From Nitrospira sp. (GTDB lineage Bacteria; Nitrospirota; Nitrospiria; Nitrospirales; Nitrospiraceae): a stretch of 63,937 bases of DNA. Both the position numbers and the translations under genes were made by a program. Numbering within the stretch: position 1 is the first letter of the stretch; each line of letters begins with the position of its first letter. The notes beneath the pieces are model-generated. The model was not told the origin of the DNA. It was given only the letters and a program-made list of their open reading frames with translations, and searched no databases. Positions 8,220 through 17,416 of the stretch are shown here, piece by piece. The DNA is taken from NCBI GenBank assembly GCA_005116965.1, contig SWDG01000006.1, positions 437,956 through 501,892 on the forward strand, written 5' to 3'.

Positions 8220-9413
8220 TTGTTTGAGATCGAACAGGATGCTCGACGATTTACGTTCAATCTTGTTCTTCAAGAGCAATGGGGCTACGGTCCGATACAA
8301 CTGTCTATTGGCGCAGTTAATCTGGCCAGCACTTCCCCGGTGATCCCGCTTACTCCTGCACCGTCGTCCGTCCTGTTGTTTGTTCCCGCGTTGGTCGGGT
8401 TGCTTGGAGTGCTTCTCCGTGAGCAGTCCTGCGTTGCGACATCCGAACCAGCAGGTGATGCTCAACCGAGTCCACGTTCGGCGGGAATGTCGATCTGCAT
8501 TCCGGTGCTTTCGATGGATGTTGAATTTGCCGCTTCGATTCGAGACCATTTGCATCGGGTGGGTTATGGAATTCGCCTCGTATCAACAGCGGACGAGGTG
8601 ATGCGGCTCACGGACCATACCTCGCCGTCGCTGCTCCTCATCGATCACCGTATCAGCGATTGGGACATTCTTCGCACCAATCCTGCGCTGAGACATGTTC
8701 CACTTATGATCGTGGTCCCGTGCGGCGGTGTGTACAGTGAGCAGCAGTCTCTGTCAGATCTGGAGCGAGGGGCGGACGGCATTCACGAGTTTCGCGATGG
8801 CCATCGCCTCTTTACCGCCAAGGTTGGTGCGTATCTTCGACGGATGGGACATGATCTGACCCGCCGTGGTTTGTACCGGCTTGGATCGGTGGAGCTGGAT
8901 GCCGACGTTCACGAAGTGAGAGTGGCGGGACAGCCCGTTCAGCTTTCCTCGAAGCCTTTTGCGATTCTGCAGACACTCATGCAGGCGCCGTCCAAAGTGT
9001 TCAGCCGCCACGAATTGGTCGATCGTGTGTGGGGCCCACAGTTTGCCATCGGCGAGCACACGCTAGACGTTCATGTTCATGCCTTGCGTCACCATCTTCA
9101 GCGTGATCCAGACGGCCTCTGTCAACTGGTGACGATCAAGGGGGTCGGGTTCAAACTAAAGGCCGTCGATGCAGTTTCCGGCTCTTCGAGGACGAAGAGC
9201 CGTCCAACCGCTCTGCCTCTTTCCACGTTTGGTCCGGTTGAGCTGAGAGCCACCGCTGATGCCAAACCCGGGAATGGCGGCATCGTAACCGATCACTCAC
9301 AGGCAACATGTCGAATTCCCGTCCTGACGCGTGCCGGGCGACGACGACACGTCGGTATGCCTCGGAAAGCCACCACCATGTCCCATCTCCATGATGCTGC
9401 GCTGGCCGGATAG
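8220..9413 (+). CDS. OmpR-type DNA-binding protein, degenerate receiver
   Basis: The frame has three parts. Residues 41-68 form a proline-rich segment followed by a single hydrophobic helix and arginine, resembling a PEP-CTERM-type anchor or simple membrane anchor. Residues 90-205 have the layout of a receiver domain but keep only the phospho-acceptor-like aspartate (SLLLIDHR); the acidic pair, conserved Thr and Lys are missing. Residues about 215-318 are a clear winged-helix effector (RHELVDRVWG, HTLDVHVHALRHHL, IKGVGFKL). The C-terminal 75 residues are unstructured. The start is uncertain: TTG 8220 gives 397 residues, GTG 8340 begins at the hydrophobic anchor, and ATG 8487 gives only the receiver and winged helix. 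No histidine kinase is adjacent. Phosphorylation-independent regulation is inferred. Confidence 0.7.
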   Translation: MFEIEQDARRFTFNLVLQEQWGYGPIQLSIGAVNLASTSPVIPLTPAPSSVLLFVPALVGLLGVLLREQSCVATSEPAGDAQPSPRSAGMSICIPVLSMDVEFAASIRDHLHRVGYGIRLVSTADEVMRLTDHTSPSLLLIDHRISDWDILRTNPALRHVPLMIVVPCGGVYSEQQSLSDLERGADGIHEFRDGHRLFTAKVGAYLRRMGHDLTRRGLYRLGSVELDADVHEVRVAGQPVQLSSKPFAILQTLMQAPSKVFSRHELVDRVWGPQFAIGEHTLDVHVHALRHHLQRDPDGLCQLVTIKGVGFKLKAVDAVSGSSRTKSRPTALPLSTFGPVELRATADAKPGNGGIVTDHSQATCRIPVLTRAGRRRHVGMPRKATTMSHLHDAALAG

Positions 9414-9595
9414 ATTATCTTGGCTTGCGGTGTGTCTATGATCGCAAACACCACTGCTGCATTCGAGTCAGATGCTCTTCTACATCTGCCTAGGGTGGGG
9501 CTCCTCCCCCAGGCCATTGGGACGAATGAAAAGTTGTTCATGGATCAATAGAGCGTGACAGAAAACCTCGAACGGACTGTACGGAGGCGGTAAAT

Positions 9596-9901
9596 ATGCA
9601 AAGGATACGGATTGGAATCGTGCTGCTTGTAGCATTGTCCGGCTGTGTGAGCCTGGCGCAGGCAGCAGCCGAGCAAAAGGTGATGCTGATGCTTACTGGA
9701 ACCTATTGTGATGTGTATCTCGGCGAAGTCGAGTCGGCCTTGAAAAGCGTGGCAGGTGTTAAAGCGGTTGATCTCAAGAGCCTGAAAGGACACGCCATTG
9801 TGATGGTTGAGCACGACAAGGCCACTCCGAATCAACTTGTGAAAGCCGTGAATGGAGTCAAGGGAGACGGGTGGCACTGCAGCGCCCAGGTGATGAAGTA
9901 G
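9596..9901 (+). CDS. Secreted HMA-like small protein
   Basis: A 101-residue exported protein. The N-terminal signal has a lipobox, LSGC at residues 14-17, but also a possible signal peptidase I site after AQA, so it may be a lipoprotein or free in the periplasm. The mature part has the beta-alpha-beta spacing of a heavy-metal-associated domain (VESALKSVAGVKAV, then ATPNQLVKAVNGV) but the metal loop has one cysteine (TGTYCDVYLG) and not CxxC. A second cysteine lies near the C-terminus (WHCSAQ). GGAGG sits nine bases before the ATG. Monovalent copper or mercury binding is possible but the lost cysteine argues for a changed role. Confidence 0.65.
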   Translation: MQRIRIGIVLLVALSGCVSLAQAAAEQKVMLMLTGTYCDVYLGEVESALKSVAGVKAVDLKSLKGHAIVMVEHDKATPNQLVKAVNGVKGDGWHCSAQVMK

Positions 9902-9967
9902 TGAAGCCTTACCGGCTTTGGGCAGTCGGCTCTGTGAGTGGTTACCCTTTGACTGGGATCTAGAGCG

Positions 9968-10216
9968 ATGGAATCGCTGTTGCTCCGTATTCAAGAGACG
10001 GCCAAATTGTTGGGGGTGAGTAAGTGGACGGTCTATCGATGGGTTGAAGAGGGCCGCTTGCGTGGCACCAAGATCGGTCAAGGCAGCCTGAGGGTTTTTC
10101 GAACATCGGTGAATGAGCTGATCGAAAAAGCCAAAGTGAATCGCGATCCGACTCAGGCCATTCCTCGGAGTAAAGCGCTTGAGACACGTCCTGCAAAAAG
10201 GAAAACCCACCCATAG
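9968..10216 (+). CDS. Excisionase-like HTH protein
   Basis: An 82-residue DNA-binding protein whose N-terminal 55 residues match the helix-turn-helix domain of the MerR/excisionase type: ETAKLLGVSKWTVYRWVEEG then LRGTKIGQGSLRVFRTSVNEL. The rest is a short basic tail ending in Lys, Arg, His and Pro. Family members act as phage or element excisionases or as small transcription regulators. No integrase or phage gene is nearby, so a local regulatory role is more likely. The spacing of 66 bp to the HMA-like gene leaves co-transcription open. Confidence 0.75.
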   Translation: MESLLLRIQETAKLLGVSKWTVYRWVEEGRLRGTKIGQGSLRVFRTSVNELIEKAKVNRDPTQAIPRSKALETRPAKRKTHP

Positions 10217-10647
10217 TCATCAGTGCGTGGTTGAATTGGAAGTTCACGCATAGCCATCATCAGCGCCGTTGAGGATTGTTGACTCATGCCACGATGTGGG
10301 TGGCTCAATCAAACCCATGTTACGCAGCTCAATTTAATGGTCGACAGCCCAGCTCATTAGGCTTAGCTCCCACCGTAGCTTCTATTCATCATCAGCGCGT
10401 GCCAGCCTCTCTTGGCGTTTCAGCGGAGCGCGGCTTTTCCCTCCCATCGTCCCGGCCTTTCGGGGGCAGGAAGAGGCGAGCCCCCTGAAGCGAGAGTTTG
10501 TCGCTGCGGCTTGCTGGATGTCTTTTTTGAGCATTCTGAGATGTAGCGTGCCACAGGTCTTTCTGTCATCGTGCAGCGCTGCGCGAAGCAGAATCCGAGT
10601 TTTTCAGCGGACTGCTAATGGAAGGGGCGGATACGTTCACCGTGCTG
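10217..10647. other. Intergenic region with repeat remnant
   Basis: This 431-bp gap between convergent genes has no credible coding sequence. It contains several short GC-rich palindromes (for example around 10451-10470) and a partial copy of the interspersed repeat listed at 10501-10540. Termination signals for both flanking genes probably lie here. Confidence 0.5.
10501..10540. repeat. Partial interspersed repeat copy
   Basis: The segment TCGCTGCGGCTTGCTGGATG followed by a T-run and GAGCATTCT resembles the reverse complement of the longer element at 18754-18826, which reads TCGCTGCGGCTTTGCTGAAC, a T-run and GAACACCCT. Both lie at the 3' ends of convergent genes. I infer one dispersed intergenic repeat family. 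Confidence 0.45.
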
Positions 10648-12432
10648 CTACAGCACATCGCTCCACGGAGGGCTGACGGCGAACGCGGCATTGATTAAGC
10701 CGACGTGGGAATAGGCCTGCGGGAAGTTTCCGAGTTGGACGCGCGTTTCCGGCACAAAGTGCTCGGCAAAGAGCCCGACGCCATTGGCTCCGGTGAGAAT
10801 CTGGTTCATGATCTGCTTCGCCTCAGCGAGACGACCCAGCTTGGCGAGCGCTTGAACGACCCAGAATGAGCAAATGACAAAGCTCGACTGAGGCTTGCCG
10901 AAATCGTCCTGCCGGAGGTAGCGGAAGAAAAACCCCGTTTCCTTTCCGTCTTGGCGCACGGCGAGGGCGTGCTTGATCTGCGTGATCGTCGTATCGCAAA
11001 CTTCTCTATTTGGAAATCCGAGAATGGCTAATTGAGCTAAGGAGGCGTCGTAACTCTCGTCAGTCGGTCCATTCCGGAGGGCCTTGTCCTTGGTGGCTTG
11101 CAATAAAGCATTTGCCGCTCGCGCGCGGGCCGTGTCTAGGTTGGTCGGTAGATCACGGAGAAACCCAGCCCGCTGCATGCGGTAGGCCCGGTCGAGTCCG
11201 GCCCAACACATGAGATTCGTGAACGAATGCTCCTTCCAGCCATTCCGAATCTCCCATGGTCCGGCATCCGGCTGAGAGATGCTTCGTTCACAGAGGCGGA
11301 CCAAATTGGCGACCAGCGCTTCATGATCTTTGGTTCGCAAATCAATGAACCGGTTATCGAAGAAGATCGGAGCCAGCGTGAGTATCATCTCGCCGTACAC
11401 GTCGCTCTGTATATGTTCGGCTGCCTGGTTATGGCTTCGTACGGGTCGGCTTCCGAGAAAGCCTTGCCAGTTGGCATGCTCAATTTCAGGAAGGGGCAGA
11501 TCCTGACTGAGTTTATACACCGGCGCCAAGCGATCGTGGGATTGCTCACTGGCATAGCCGACATTCAGAAGAAACTTTAGGAAGCCTTCCATTTCTTCAA
11601 ACTGGCCGAGATTGTGAAACGCCGAAAGCGAGAAATGAGCATCGCGCAGCCAGCAGTAGCGATAGTCCCAGTTACGAGGTCCGCCTGGTTCTTCGGGTAA
11701 GCTGGTGGTGGGCGCAGCGAGAATCGCTCCGGTGTCCTCGTAACAGTTGAGTTTCAGTGCGAGGGCCGAGCGGATGACCTCCTCCTGATAGATGACCGGG
11801 ATCGAGCACTGCTTGACCCAGGTCCGCCAGTACTTGGTCGTCTGATCGAGAAATTCGTGACTGACTTTGACGAGATCATCTTCAATCCCGAGTCCCCACG
11901 TCAGTGCGAAGTACATCTTCGACGTCAGGATGACCGGCGTTTCCTCGCAGAGGTACGTCAGTGGCATATTCGTGAGCAGCCGCAAGTAGTCTCCCCGAAT
12001 ATCGTATCGAACGTGGCTGCTGCCGCGGACAGGTCGAACCGGCGTTTTTTCCCAACCGGAGACTGGCTTACAACAGACACGAATCGACGGTGATCCGCTC
12101 AGCGGCTCGACGATCCGAAAGAGGGCGGCTGGACGATAGATACGGCCATATTGCAGGAAGCGAGGGCAAAAGTCGGTAATCCGGAAGGCGTCCCCGTTGG
12201 GTAACGAGACGGTGGTAATCAGGATATTGGTGTTTGGGAGGTATTGTTGTGTCGTGGTTGTTTCCGAGGACGGGATGGATGCGGAGATGGAAAACTGGCC
12301 ACCCTCCTGGTCCAGGATTTTCCCGAAGATCGGTGGGCTGTCTGGTCTCGGGAGGCACAGCCAGTCGAGAGACCCTTGTGCACTGATCAGCGCGGAAATT
12401 TGGCAGTTTCCGATGAGTCCGTACTGATACAC
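10648..12432 (-). CDS. Glycoside hydrolase family 15 protein
   Basis: A 594-residue glucoamylase/trehalase-type hydrolase with the two-part GH15 layout: an N-terminal beta domain opening with YGLIGNCQISALISAQGSLD, and an alpha/alpha-barrel with RNWDYRYCWLRDAHFSLSA. The general acid glutamate is probably in GPWEIRNGWKEHSF and the general base in LFAEHFVPETRVQLGNFPQA, both conserved in the family. There is no signal peptide, so it acts in the cytoplasm. It starts 48 bp from the divergent otsA-like gene, which makes trehalose or a related alpha-glucan the likeliest substrate. Whether it hydrolyses trehalose or maltodextrin cannot be told from sequence. Confidence 0.88.
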   Translation of the reverse strand: MYQYGLIGNCQISALISAQGSLDWLCLPRPDSPPIFGKILDQEGGQFSISASIPSSETTTTQQYLPNTNILITTVSLPNGDAFRITDFCPRFLQYGRIYRPAALFRIVEPLSGSPSIRVCCKPVSGWEKTPVRPVRGSSHVRYDIRGDYLRLLTNMPLTYLCEETPVILTSKMYFALTWGLGIEDDLVKVSHEFLDQTTKYWRTWVKQCSIPVIYQEEVIRSALALKLNCYEDTGAILAAPTTSLPEEPGGPRNWDYRYCWLRDAHFSLSAFHNLGQFEEMEGFLKFLLNVGYASEQSHDRLAPVYKLSQDLPLPEIEHANWQGFLGSRPVRSHNQAAEHIQSDVYGEMILTLAPIFFDNRFIDLRTKDHEALVANLVRLCERSISQPDAGPWEIRNGWKEHSFTNLMCWAGLDRAYRMQRAGFLRDLPTNLDTARARAANALLQATKDKALRNGPTDESYDASLAQLAILGFPNREVCDTTITQIKHALAVRQDGKETGFFFRYLRQDDFGKPQSSFVICSFWVVQALAKLGRLAEAKQIMNQILTGANGVGLFAEHFVPETRVQLGNFPQAYSHVGLINAAFAVSPPWSDVL

Positions 12433-12480
12433 AGGCTGACCATATTTGATTTCTCTACGAAAGTAAACTACCTTGTTTCC

Positions 12481-14721
12481 ATGAGGTTACTCGCGCTCTC
12501 TCTGCGGTTTGTGCTTCCCTTGGTGATCGTCTTGGCCGTGATCGCCTATGGGGTCGTTCCGCTCGTCGACTCACTCCAATTGAAATGGTTTGTCCGCGAT
12601 CTCGATATGCGGTCTAAACTCATGGTCAATACGATGGAGGGACCGCTGGCGGAGCTTCTGGTCAAGAACTCAAAAGACAAGATCTCTGCCTACTTTACGC
12701 GCATTATTCAGGATGAGCGGTTGCACGCCCTGGGCTTTTGCGACATCGAGAACAGTCTGCTCTATGAGACCCAGGCTTATCCGCAAGACGTCACCTGCAA
12801 GGATACGCTCGATCTCGCCCCCAACTCGTCTACCGTTCGGTCGTTCAGTAGCGGACCACTCCATATCATGTCGGCGTCCATCGAATCCAGCGGGCGCCGG
12901 CTTGGACGTCTGTTACTCCTCCAGGACATGAGGTTTATCCAACAACGGAGCAGCGATACCAAACGCTACGTCTTTTATTTATTTGCGGGTCTTACGGCAG
13001 TTATTTCGCTCGTCACGGTGTTGGTCGCACACTTCAGCTGGAAAGAATGGGTGGCCGGAGTACGAGCGATGGTTAAGGGAGAAAGACTGCTGACCCCTCT
13101 CACGCAGGGGCAACATGCTCCGGAGCTCCAGCCGCTGGCGAAGGACTTGCGCTCGTTGGTCCAGGCTCTTGAGACCGATCGCCGCATGCGCGATGAGACG
13201 CAGATTTCCTGGTCCCCAACCAGCCTCAAATCAATTCTTCATGAGCAGTTCTCGGGCGATCAGGTGCTGATTGTGTCCAACCGGCAGCCCTATGCTCACT
13301 TTTGGCAAGATCGGAATATCGTCGTGCAGGTGCCGGCGAGCGGACTTGTCTCGGCGCTTGAGCCGGTGATGCGCGCCTGCTCCGGGACATGGGTCGCGCA
13401 CGGGAACGGATCAGCGGATCGAGAGGTGGTGGACGGCCGGAACCATGTCAGTGTTCCGCCGGGGCATCCCACCTATGAGATTCGGCGTGTGTGGCTGACT
13501 GCCGAGGAAGAGGCTGGATACTATTATGGGTTTGCCAACGAGGGGTTGTGGCCGCTCTGCCATATCGCTCACGTCCGGCCCACGTTCCGTTCATCCGATT
13601 GGAAACACTATGTCGCCGTCAATGAGCGTTTTGCTCAGGCCGTCTACGAGGAGGCTACGACCGACAATCCGGTTGTGCTTGTTCAGGATTACCATCTCGC
13701 CCTGGTTCCAAAGCTCATACGAGATCGATTGCCGACGGCGACGATCATCACGTTCTGGCATATTCCCTGGGCTAATGCGGAAAGTTTTGGGATCTGTCCT
13801 TGGAGGCAGGAGATTCTGGAAGGGCTGCTCGGAAGCAGCATTCTGGGATTCCATACCAGAGTCCACTGCAACAACTTCATCGACTGTGTCGATCGGATAC
13901 TCGAGGCGCGCATCGATCGAAACAGTTCAACGGTTTCTTATGGGGGGAAGATGACAGCGGTCAACCCCTATCCGATCTCCATCGAGTGGCCGCTGCAATG
14001 GTTGCGCGACCAGCCGCCGGTCCCTGAATGCCGAACCAGGTTGCGGGAGATGTGTGGGATGCCTCCGGATCGCTTCGTGGGCCTGGGAGTGGAGCGTCTA
14101 GATTATACGAAGGGGATCCTGGAGCGGTTCATGGCTGTGGAACGATTGCTGGAACTCCAGCCCGAATGGATCGGGAAGTTTACCTTTATTCAGATTGCCG
14201 CCCCCAGCCGTGCCATGATCGAGCAGTACCAGCATTTCACCAGCCAGGTCTTAGCGTTGGCGGAGCAGATCAATAAACGGTTTGGGCATGAAGGCTATGA
14301 ACCGATCTGCTTGCGGATTCAGCATCACGAGGCCTCTCAGGTCCATGAGTGTTATCGTGGAGCAGATCTCTGTGTGGTCAGCAGTCTCCATGACGGCATG
14401 AATTTGGTTGCGAAAGAGTTTGTCGGTGCCCGGGACGATGAGCAGGGAGTGCTGATTCTGAGTCAATTCACCGGAGCCGCTCGGGAACTGACGGAGGCAC
14501 TCGTCATCAATCCCTACGACATCGACCAATTTGCGGCCGCGCTTCACCTTGGCCTGACGATGCCGAAGGTGGAGCAGCGGGCCAGGATGCAGAGCATGCG
14601 TGGACTGATTCAGGAGTTCAATGTGTATCGCTGGGCCGGTCGTATGCTCATCGATGCCGCACGCATGAGACAAAAGGAGCGAGTCATGCAACAGGTGCGG
14701 CGGCCGAGTCTGTTGAGTTGA
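12481..14721 (+). CDS. otsA: Membrane-anchored trehalose-6-phosphate synthase
   Basis: A 746-residue fusion. Residues about 8-30 and 162-185 are transmembrane helices bracketing a roughly 130-residue extracytoplasmic domain, and a HAMP-like linker follows. From residue about 262 the protein is a GT20 synthase that makes trehalose 6-phosphate from UDP-glucose and glucose 6-phosphate: SNRQP, NEGLWPLCH, VQDYHLALVP, ERLDYTKGI and LHDGMNLVAKEFV are all recognisable. Ordinary OtsA proteins are about 470 residues and soluble. The ATG at 12481 is chosen because the longer frame runs antisense through the GH15 gene; no strong Shine-Dalgarno sequence is visible. otsB follows after 10 bp. Signal-controlled synthase activity is inferred from the sensor-like N-terminus. 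Confidence 0.88.
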   Translation: MRLLALSLRFVLPLVIVLAVIAYGVVPLVDSLQLKWFVRDLDMRSKLMVNTMEGPLAELLVKNSKDKISAYFTRIIQDERLHALGFCDIENSLLYETQAYPQDVTCKDTLDLAPNSSTVRSFSSGPLHIMSASIESSGRRLGRLLLLQDMRFIQQRSSDTKRYVFYLFAGLTAVISLVTVLVAHFSWKEWVAGVRAMVKGERLLTPLTQGQHAPELQPLAKDLRSLVQALETDRRMRDETQISWSPTSLKSILHEQFSGDQVLIVSNRQPYAHFWQDRNIVVQVPASGLVSALEPVMRACSGTWVAHGNGSADREVVDGRNHVSVPPGHPTYEIRRVWLTAEEEAGYYYGFANEGLWPLCHIAHVRPTFRSSDWKHYVAVNERFAQAVYEEATTDNPVVLVQDYHLALVPKLIRDRLPTATIITFWHIPWANAESFGICPWRQEILEGLLGSSILGFHTRVHCNNFIDCVDRILEARIDRNSSTVSYGGKMTAVNPYPISIEWPLQWLRDQPPVPECRTRLREMCGMPPDRFVGLGVERLDYTKGILERFMAVERLLELQPEWIGKFTFIQIAAPSRAMIEQYQHFTSQVLALAEQINKRFGHEGYEPICLRIQHHEASQVHECYRGADLCVVSSLHDGMNLVAKEFVGARDDEQGVLILSQFTGAARELTEALVINPYDIDQFAAALHLGLTMPKVEQRARMQSMRGLIQEFNVYRWAGRMLIDAARMRQKERVMQQVRRPSLLS

Positions 14722-14731
14722 TGGAAGGACC

Positions 14732-15559
14732 ATGGATTATCTTTTGACGGAAAAAGGGAAGCTTGATCTGGAGGCCATCCTGAAGGGCCGGTCTCTTTAT
14801 GCCTTTGATTTCGACGGGACTCTGGCGAAGATTGTCCGAGAGCATCATGCGGCGCGGCTATCGCGCCCCATCCGTTTCTGGCTTGAGAAACTCGCGACGC
14901 GCGCTCCCACCGCCATTATCTCGGGACGCTCCGTGGAGGACTTGCGCTCACGTGTCGGGACTACCGTGCCTCACTTGATTGGAAACCATGGCTCAGAAGG
15001 TCCTCACACGCGCCAGGAAGATATCCAGCAAGTCCGCGAGACCAGTTCTGGATGGCTGGAATTGATCACCGGACGATTTCAAGATGAGCTGACTCGAAGC
15101 GGTGTGGTCGTCGAGAATAAATCCTATTCGCTCTCATTCCATTATCGAACGGTCGATCAGCGAGACGAGGCCCGGGCGCTTATCACTCGCATCATTGCAG
15201 AATTGTCTCCTCCTCCTCGCATTGTCCTTGGAAAGTCCGTTGTCAATGTGATGCCGCCCACGGCGTCACACAAGGGGACGGCATTGCTGGAGTACATGCG
15301 CAGACTTGACTGTAGTACGGCTCTCTACGTGGGAGACGACGAAACCGATGAGGATGTCTTTGCGCTGCGGGACCACCGCATTCTTACCGTGCGAGTCGGC
15401 AAGAAGAAAGGGTCCGCCGCTCGGTATTTCCTCAAAAGACAGACGGAAATCACCGAGATGCTTCGACTTCTCGTCGAGGTCGGTGACCAAAGCATTCACA
15501 CTTGGAGCGGCTGCCATGAACATGGAGCCACTCGACCTGTTCCGCACCCCAACGAATAG
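14732..15559 (+). CDS. otsB: Trehalose-6-phosphate phosphatase
   Basis: A 275-residue HAD-superfamily phosphatase that removes phosphate from trehalose 6-phosphate. Motif I is DFDGT with Asp26 as nucleophile and Asp28 as acid/base, motif II is IISGRS, and motif IV is GDDETDEDVF. The cap-domain region with GNHGSEGP is present. GGAAGG precedes the ATG, which lies 10 bp after the otsA stop, so the two steps of the OtsAB pathway are co-expressed. The last 30 residues are probably disordered. Confidence 0.93.
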   Translation: MDYLLTEKGKLDLEAILKGRSLYAFDFDGTLAKIVREHHAARLSRPIRFWLEKLATRAPTAIISGRSVEDLRSRVGTTVPHLIGNHGSEGPHTRQEDIQQVRETSSGWLELITGRFQDELTRSGVVVENKSYSLSFHYRTVDQRDEARALITRIIAELSPPPRIVLGKSVVNVMPPTASHKGTALLEYMRRLDCSTALYVGDDETDEDVFALRDHRILTVRVGKKKGSAARYFLKRQTEITEMLRLLVEVGDQSIHTWSGCHEHGATRPVPHPNE

Positions 15560-15577
15560 ATCCGGAGAAGCCTGTCC

Positions 15578-17125
15578 TCATTCCACCAATTGTGATCGTT
15601 CTCGCCCAAGGAGAAGATCGTAGGGGGCAAAATCGTCGCTCAGGACGACGCCAGGTGGCCAGGGTTCGGTTCGGCGAGTACTCAATAACGCGATTGTTTC
15701 CATCGGCAGGCGCTGATTCATCGCCATGTCTGTGATCTTTGCGACGACACCGTTCTCTGATTCATGCTCGATCGCATGGCCTCCAAAGAAGATCAGATTC
15801 TTCGCCGGGGTCATTCCCGTTTTCCAGGGCCCCTCGACGCCGAATGTGGTGAGGACTGGAAAGGCCTGTCGCATGGTTTGAACCACTGCAGCAGCTCGAG
15901 CGAGGTCGCCTTCTTTACCGGATGAAGCCAGATTGACTGCGACGATTCCCTCCGGGTTCAGGTGCCTTCGCACCAAGGAGTAAAACTCCGTCGTCGTGAG
16001 ATGAAACGGGATCATATCTCGTGCGAAGGCGTCGATCCACATGACATCGTACGTATGATTCGTCGCGTTGAGAAAAGCTCGTCCATCCTTCACGAAGATG
16101 TGATGGTTTGCCGGCGGGTGATACTCAAAATACTCTTCGGCCATTCGGACAACGACCGGGTCGAACTCCACGATATCCATCTCCAAATCCGGCCAGTGCC
16201 GTGCCAACCACTTTGCGATCGAACCGCCGCCATGCCCGAGAATGAGGCCGCGCTTCGGTTCGGACACCAATGCCAGCGAAGACACCATCATTTGGCTGTA
16301 GGGGAGGAAGAGGGTTGTCGGGTCAACTTTCCACATCGTGGCGTGGAACGTACGATCCAATACAAGATACCGAAAGAGATTGTCTTCTCGAATTCGAACC
16401 TGCTGGTACGGACTTTCCTCTTGATAGATAGGGGTCTTCAATCGTTGGATTGGGTTGAGAGCCATGGTTCCCAATAGGGCGAAGCAACCAAGGATCATCA
16501 GTGATACCAAGGGGCGGGCTGATGTTCCTTTCATAAACCACAGGACCCCAAGTCCGACTTGAATACCGCCCAGCCAGGCCATCAGGGACTGACTTCCGAG
16601 CCACGATAAGAGAAAGAAGGCGGTGCCCCAGGTTCCGGCCAGACTGCCGATGGTCGACAGGGCAATCATGCGGCCTGTCTGCCGGCCGATGTGCTCCATG
16701 TCGGCGACTGCCAAACGCAACATGGCCGGCAAGACGCCGCTGAGCCCGAATGCGGGGGGGGCGAGGAGAGCAGTCGCGGCGAGGCACGGGCCCCAGCGAG
16801 GGTCTTGCACCATCTTCTCGATCTCAAACAGAATAGGTTGGTTCGCCCACGCGACGAGAAATGTCCAGCTTCCTGAAAAAAGCAACAGGGCGGCCAGCAC
16901 CCCACTGCCGGTATAGCGATCCGAGATCCACCCGCCGAACGCGTATCCGCTGCTCATAGCGGCCAGGATCACTCCTATCAGTGCACCCCAGACAAACAAC
17001 GAGCTGCCGAAGACGGGAGCCAAGAGCCGGCTGCCAAGGATTTCCAACGCCATCACCACCGCTCCAGTCACGAGGGCGGTCAAGAGCAGAAACCAGCGGG
17101 GAATATGTGCAGGATGTCCAGTCAT
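15578..17125 (-). CDS. Membrane protein with spermidine synthase-like domain
   Basis: A 515-residue protein in which about seven transmembrane helices (residues 10-215) precede a Rossmann methyltransferase-fold domain of the SpeE type. The nucleotide loop reads ILGHGGGSIAKWL, followed by DIVEFDPVVVRMAEEYF, DGRAFL and MWIDAF. In true spermidine synthases an acidic residue after the fourth strand binds the diamine; here the segment reads DAFARDMIPFHLTTTEFY, so a polyamine product is possible but not assured. Such fused membrane forms are common and uncharacterised. It converges on otsB with an 18-bp gap. Confidence 0.8.
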   Translation of the reverse strand: MTGHPAHIPRWFLLLTALVTGAVVMALEILGSRLLAPVFGSSLFVWGALIGVILAAMSSGYAFGGWISDRYTGSGVLAALLLFSGSWTFLVAWANQPILFEIEKMVQDPRWGPCLAATALLAPPAFGLSGVLPAMLRLAVADMEHIGRQTGRMIALSTIGSLAGTWGTAFFLLSWLGSQSLMAWLGGIQVGLGVLWFMKGTSARPLVSLMILGCFALLGTMALNPIQRLKTPIYQEESPYQQVRIREDNLFRYLVLDRTFHATMWKVDPTTLFLPYSQMMVSSLALVSEPKRGLILGHGGGSIAKWLARHWPDLEMDIVEFDPVVVRMAEEYFEYHPPANHHIFVKDGRAFLNATNHTYDVMWIDAFARDMIPFHLTTTEFYSLVRRHLNPEGIVAVNLASSGKEGDLARAAAVVQTMRQAFPVLTTFGVEGPWKTGMTPAKNLIFFGGHAIEHESENGVVAKITDMAMNQRLPMETIALLSTRRTEPWPPGVVLSDDFAPYDLLLGRERSQLVE

Positions 17126-17256
17126 CGATTTGGGTAAAGGTGTTGAGCCTCTCTCCTAATAGAGTGGGAAACGGCGTCGGATTGTACTCAACGCATTTTC
17201 CGAGAGTCAACGAAACTTGGAGGACCGTCCATAGTACTGTTCGCTCCTGGAATTCG

Positions 17257-17285
17257 TTGCTCCATAAGGCTCAGGTTGTTATACT
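17257..17285 (+). promoter_or_regulatory. Candidate udg promoter
   Basis: A good extended match to the -10 element, TATACT at 17280-17285, lies 17 bp after TTGCTC at 17257-17262. Transcription would start near 17292 and leave a leader of about 125 nt before the dehydrogenase gene. Confidence 0.45.
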
Positions 17286-17416
17286 TTCACACGATTTACG
17301 TTACTTGCTCGGGACCTTGTTTGCTCAACCGACCAGCTGGGATATCCGGTACAGGCACATATCGGCGGTTCTGCTATACGCTCAAACAGTTGACGTCATG
17401 TCATGAGGAAGGGGTC

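Noticed and set aside
8145-8555. Minus-strand 136-codon frame opposite the receiver-type gene
   Set aside because: Its sequence is basic and repetitive and it is antisense to the regulator frame, which has clear domain motifs.
9968-10216. Prophage or integrative element marked by the excisionase-like gene
   Set aside because: No integrase, attachment repeat or phage gene is seen within several kilobases.
10501-10540. Intrinsic terminator for the HTH gene
   Set aside because: The T-run is present but the pairing arm is lost, so it was recorded only as a partial repeat.
12244-12480. Extended N-terminus of the otsA frame
   Set aside because: These codons run antisense through the GH15 gene, start at a TTG and contribute no domain, so the ATG at 12481 was preferred.
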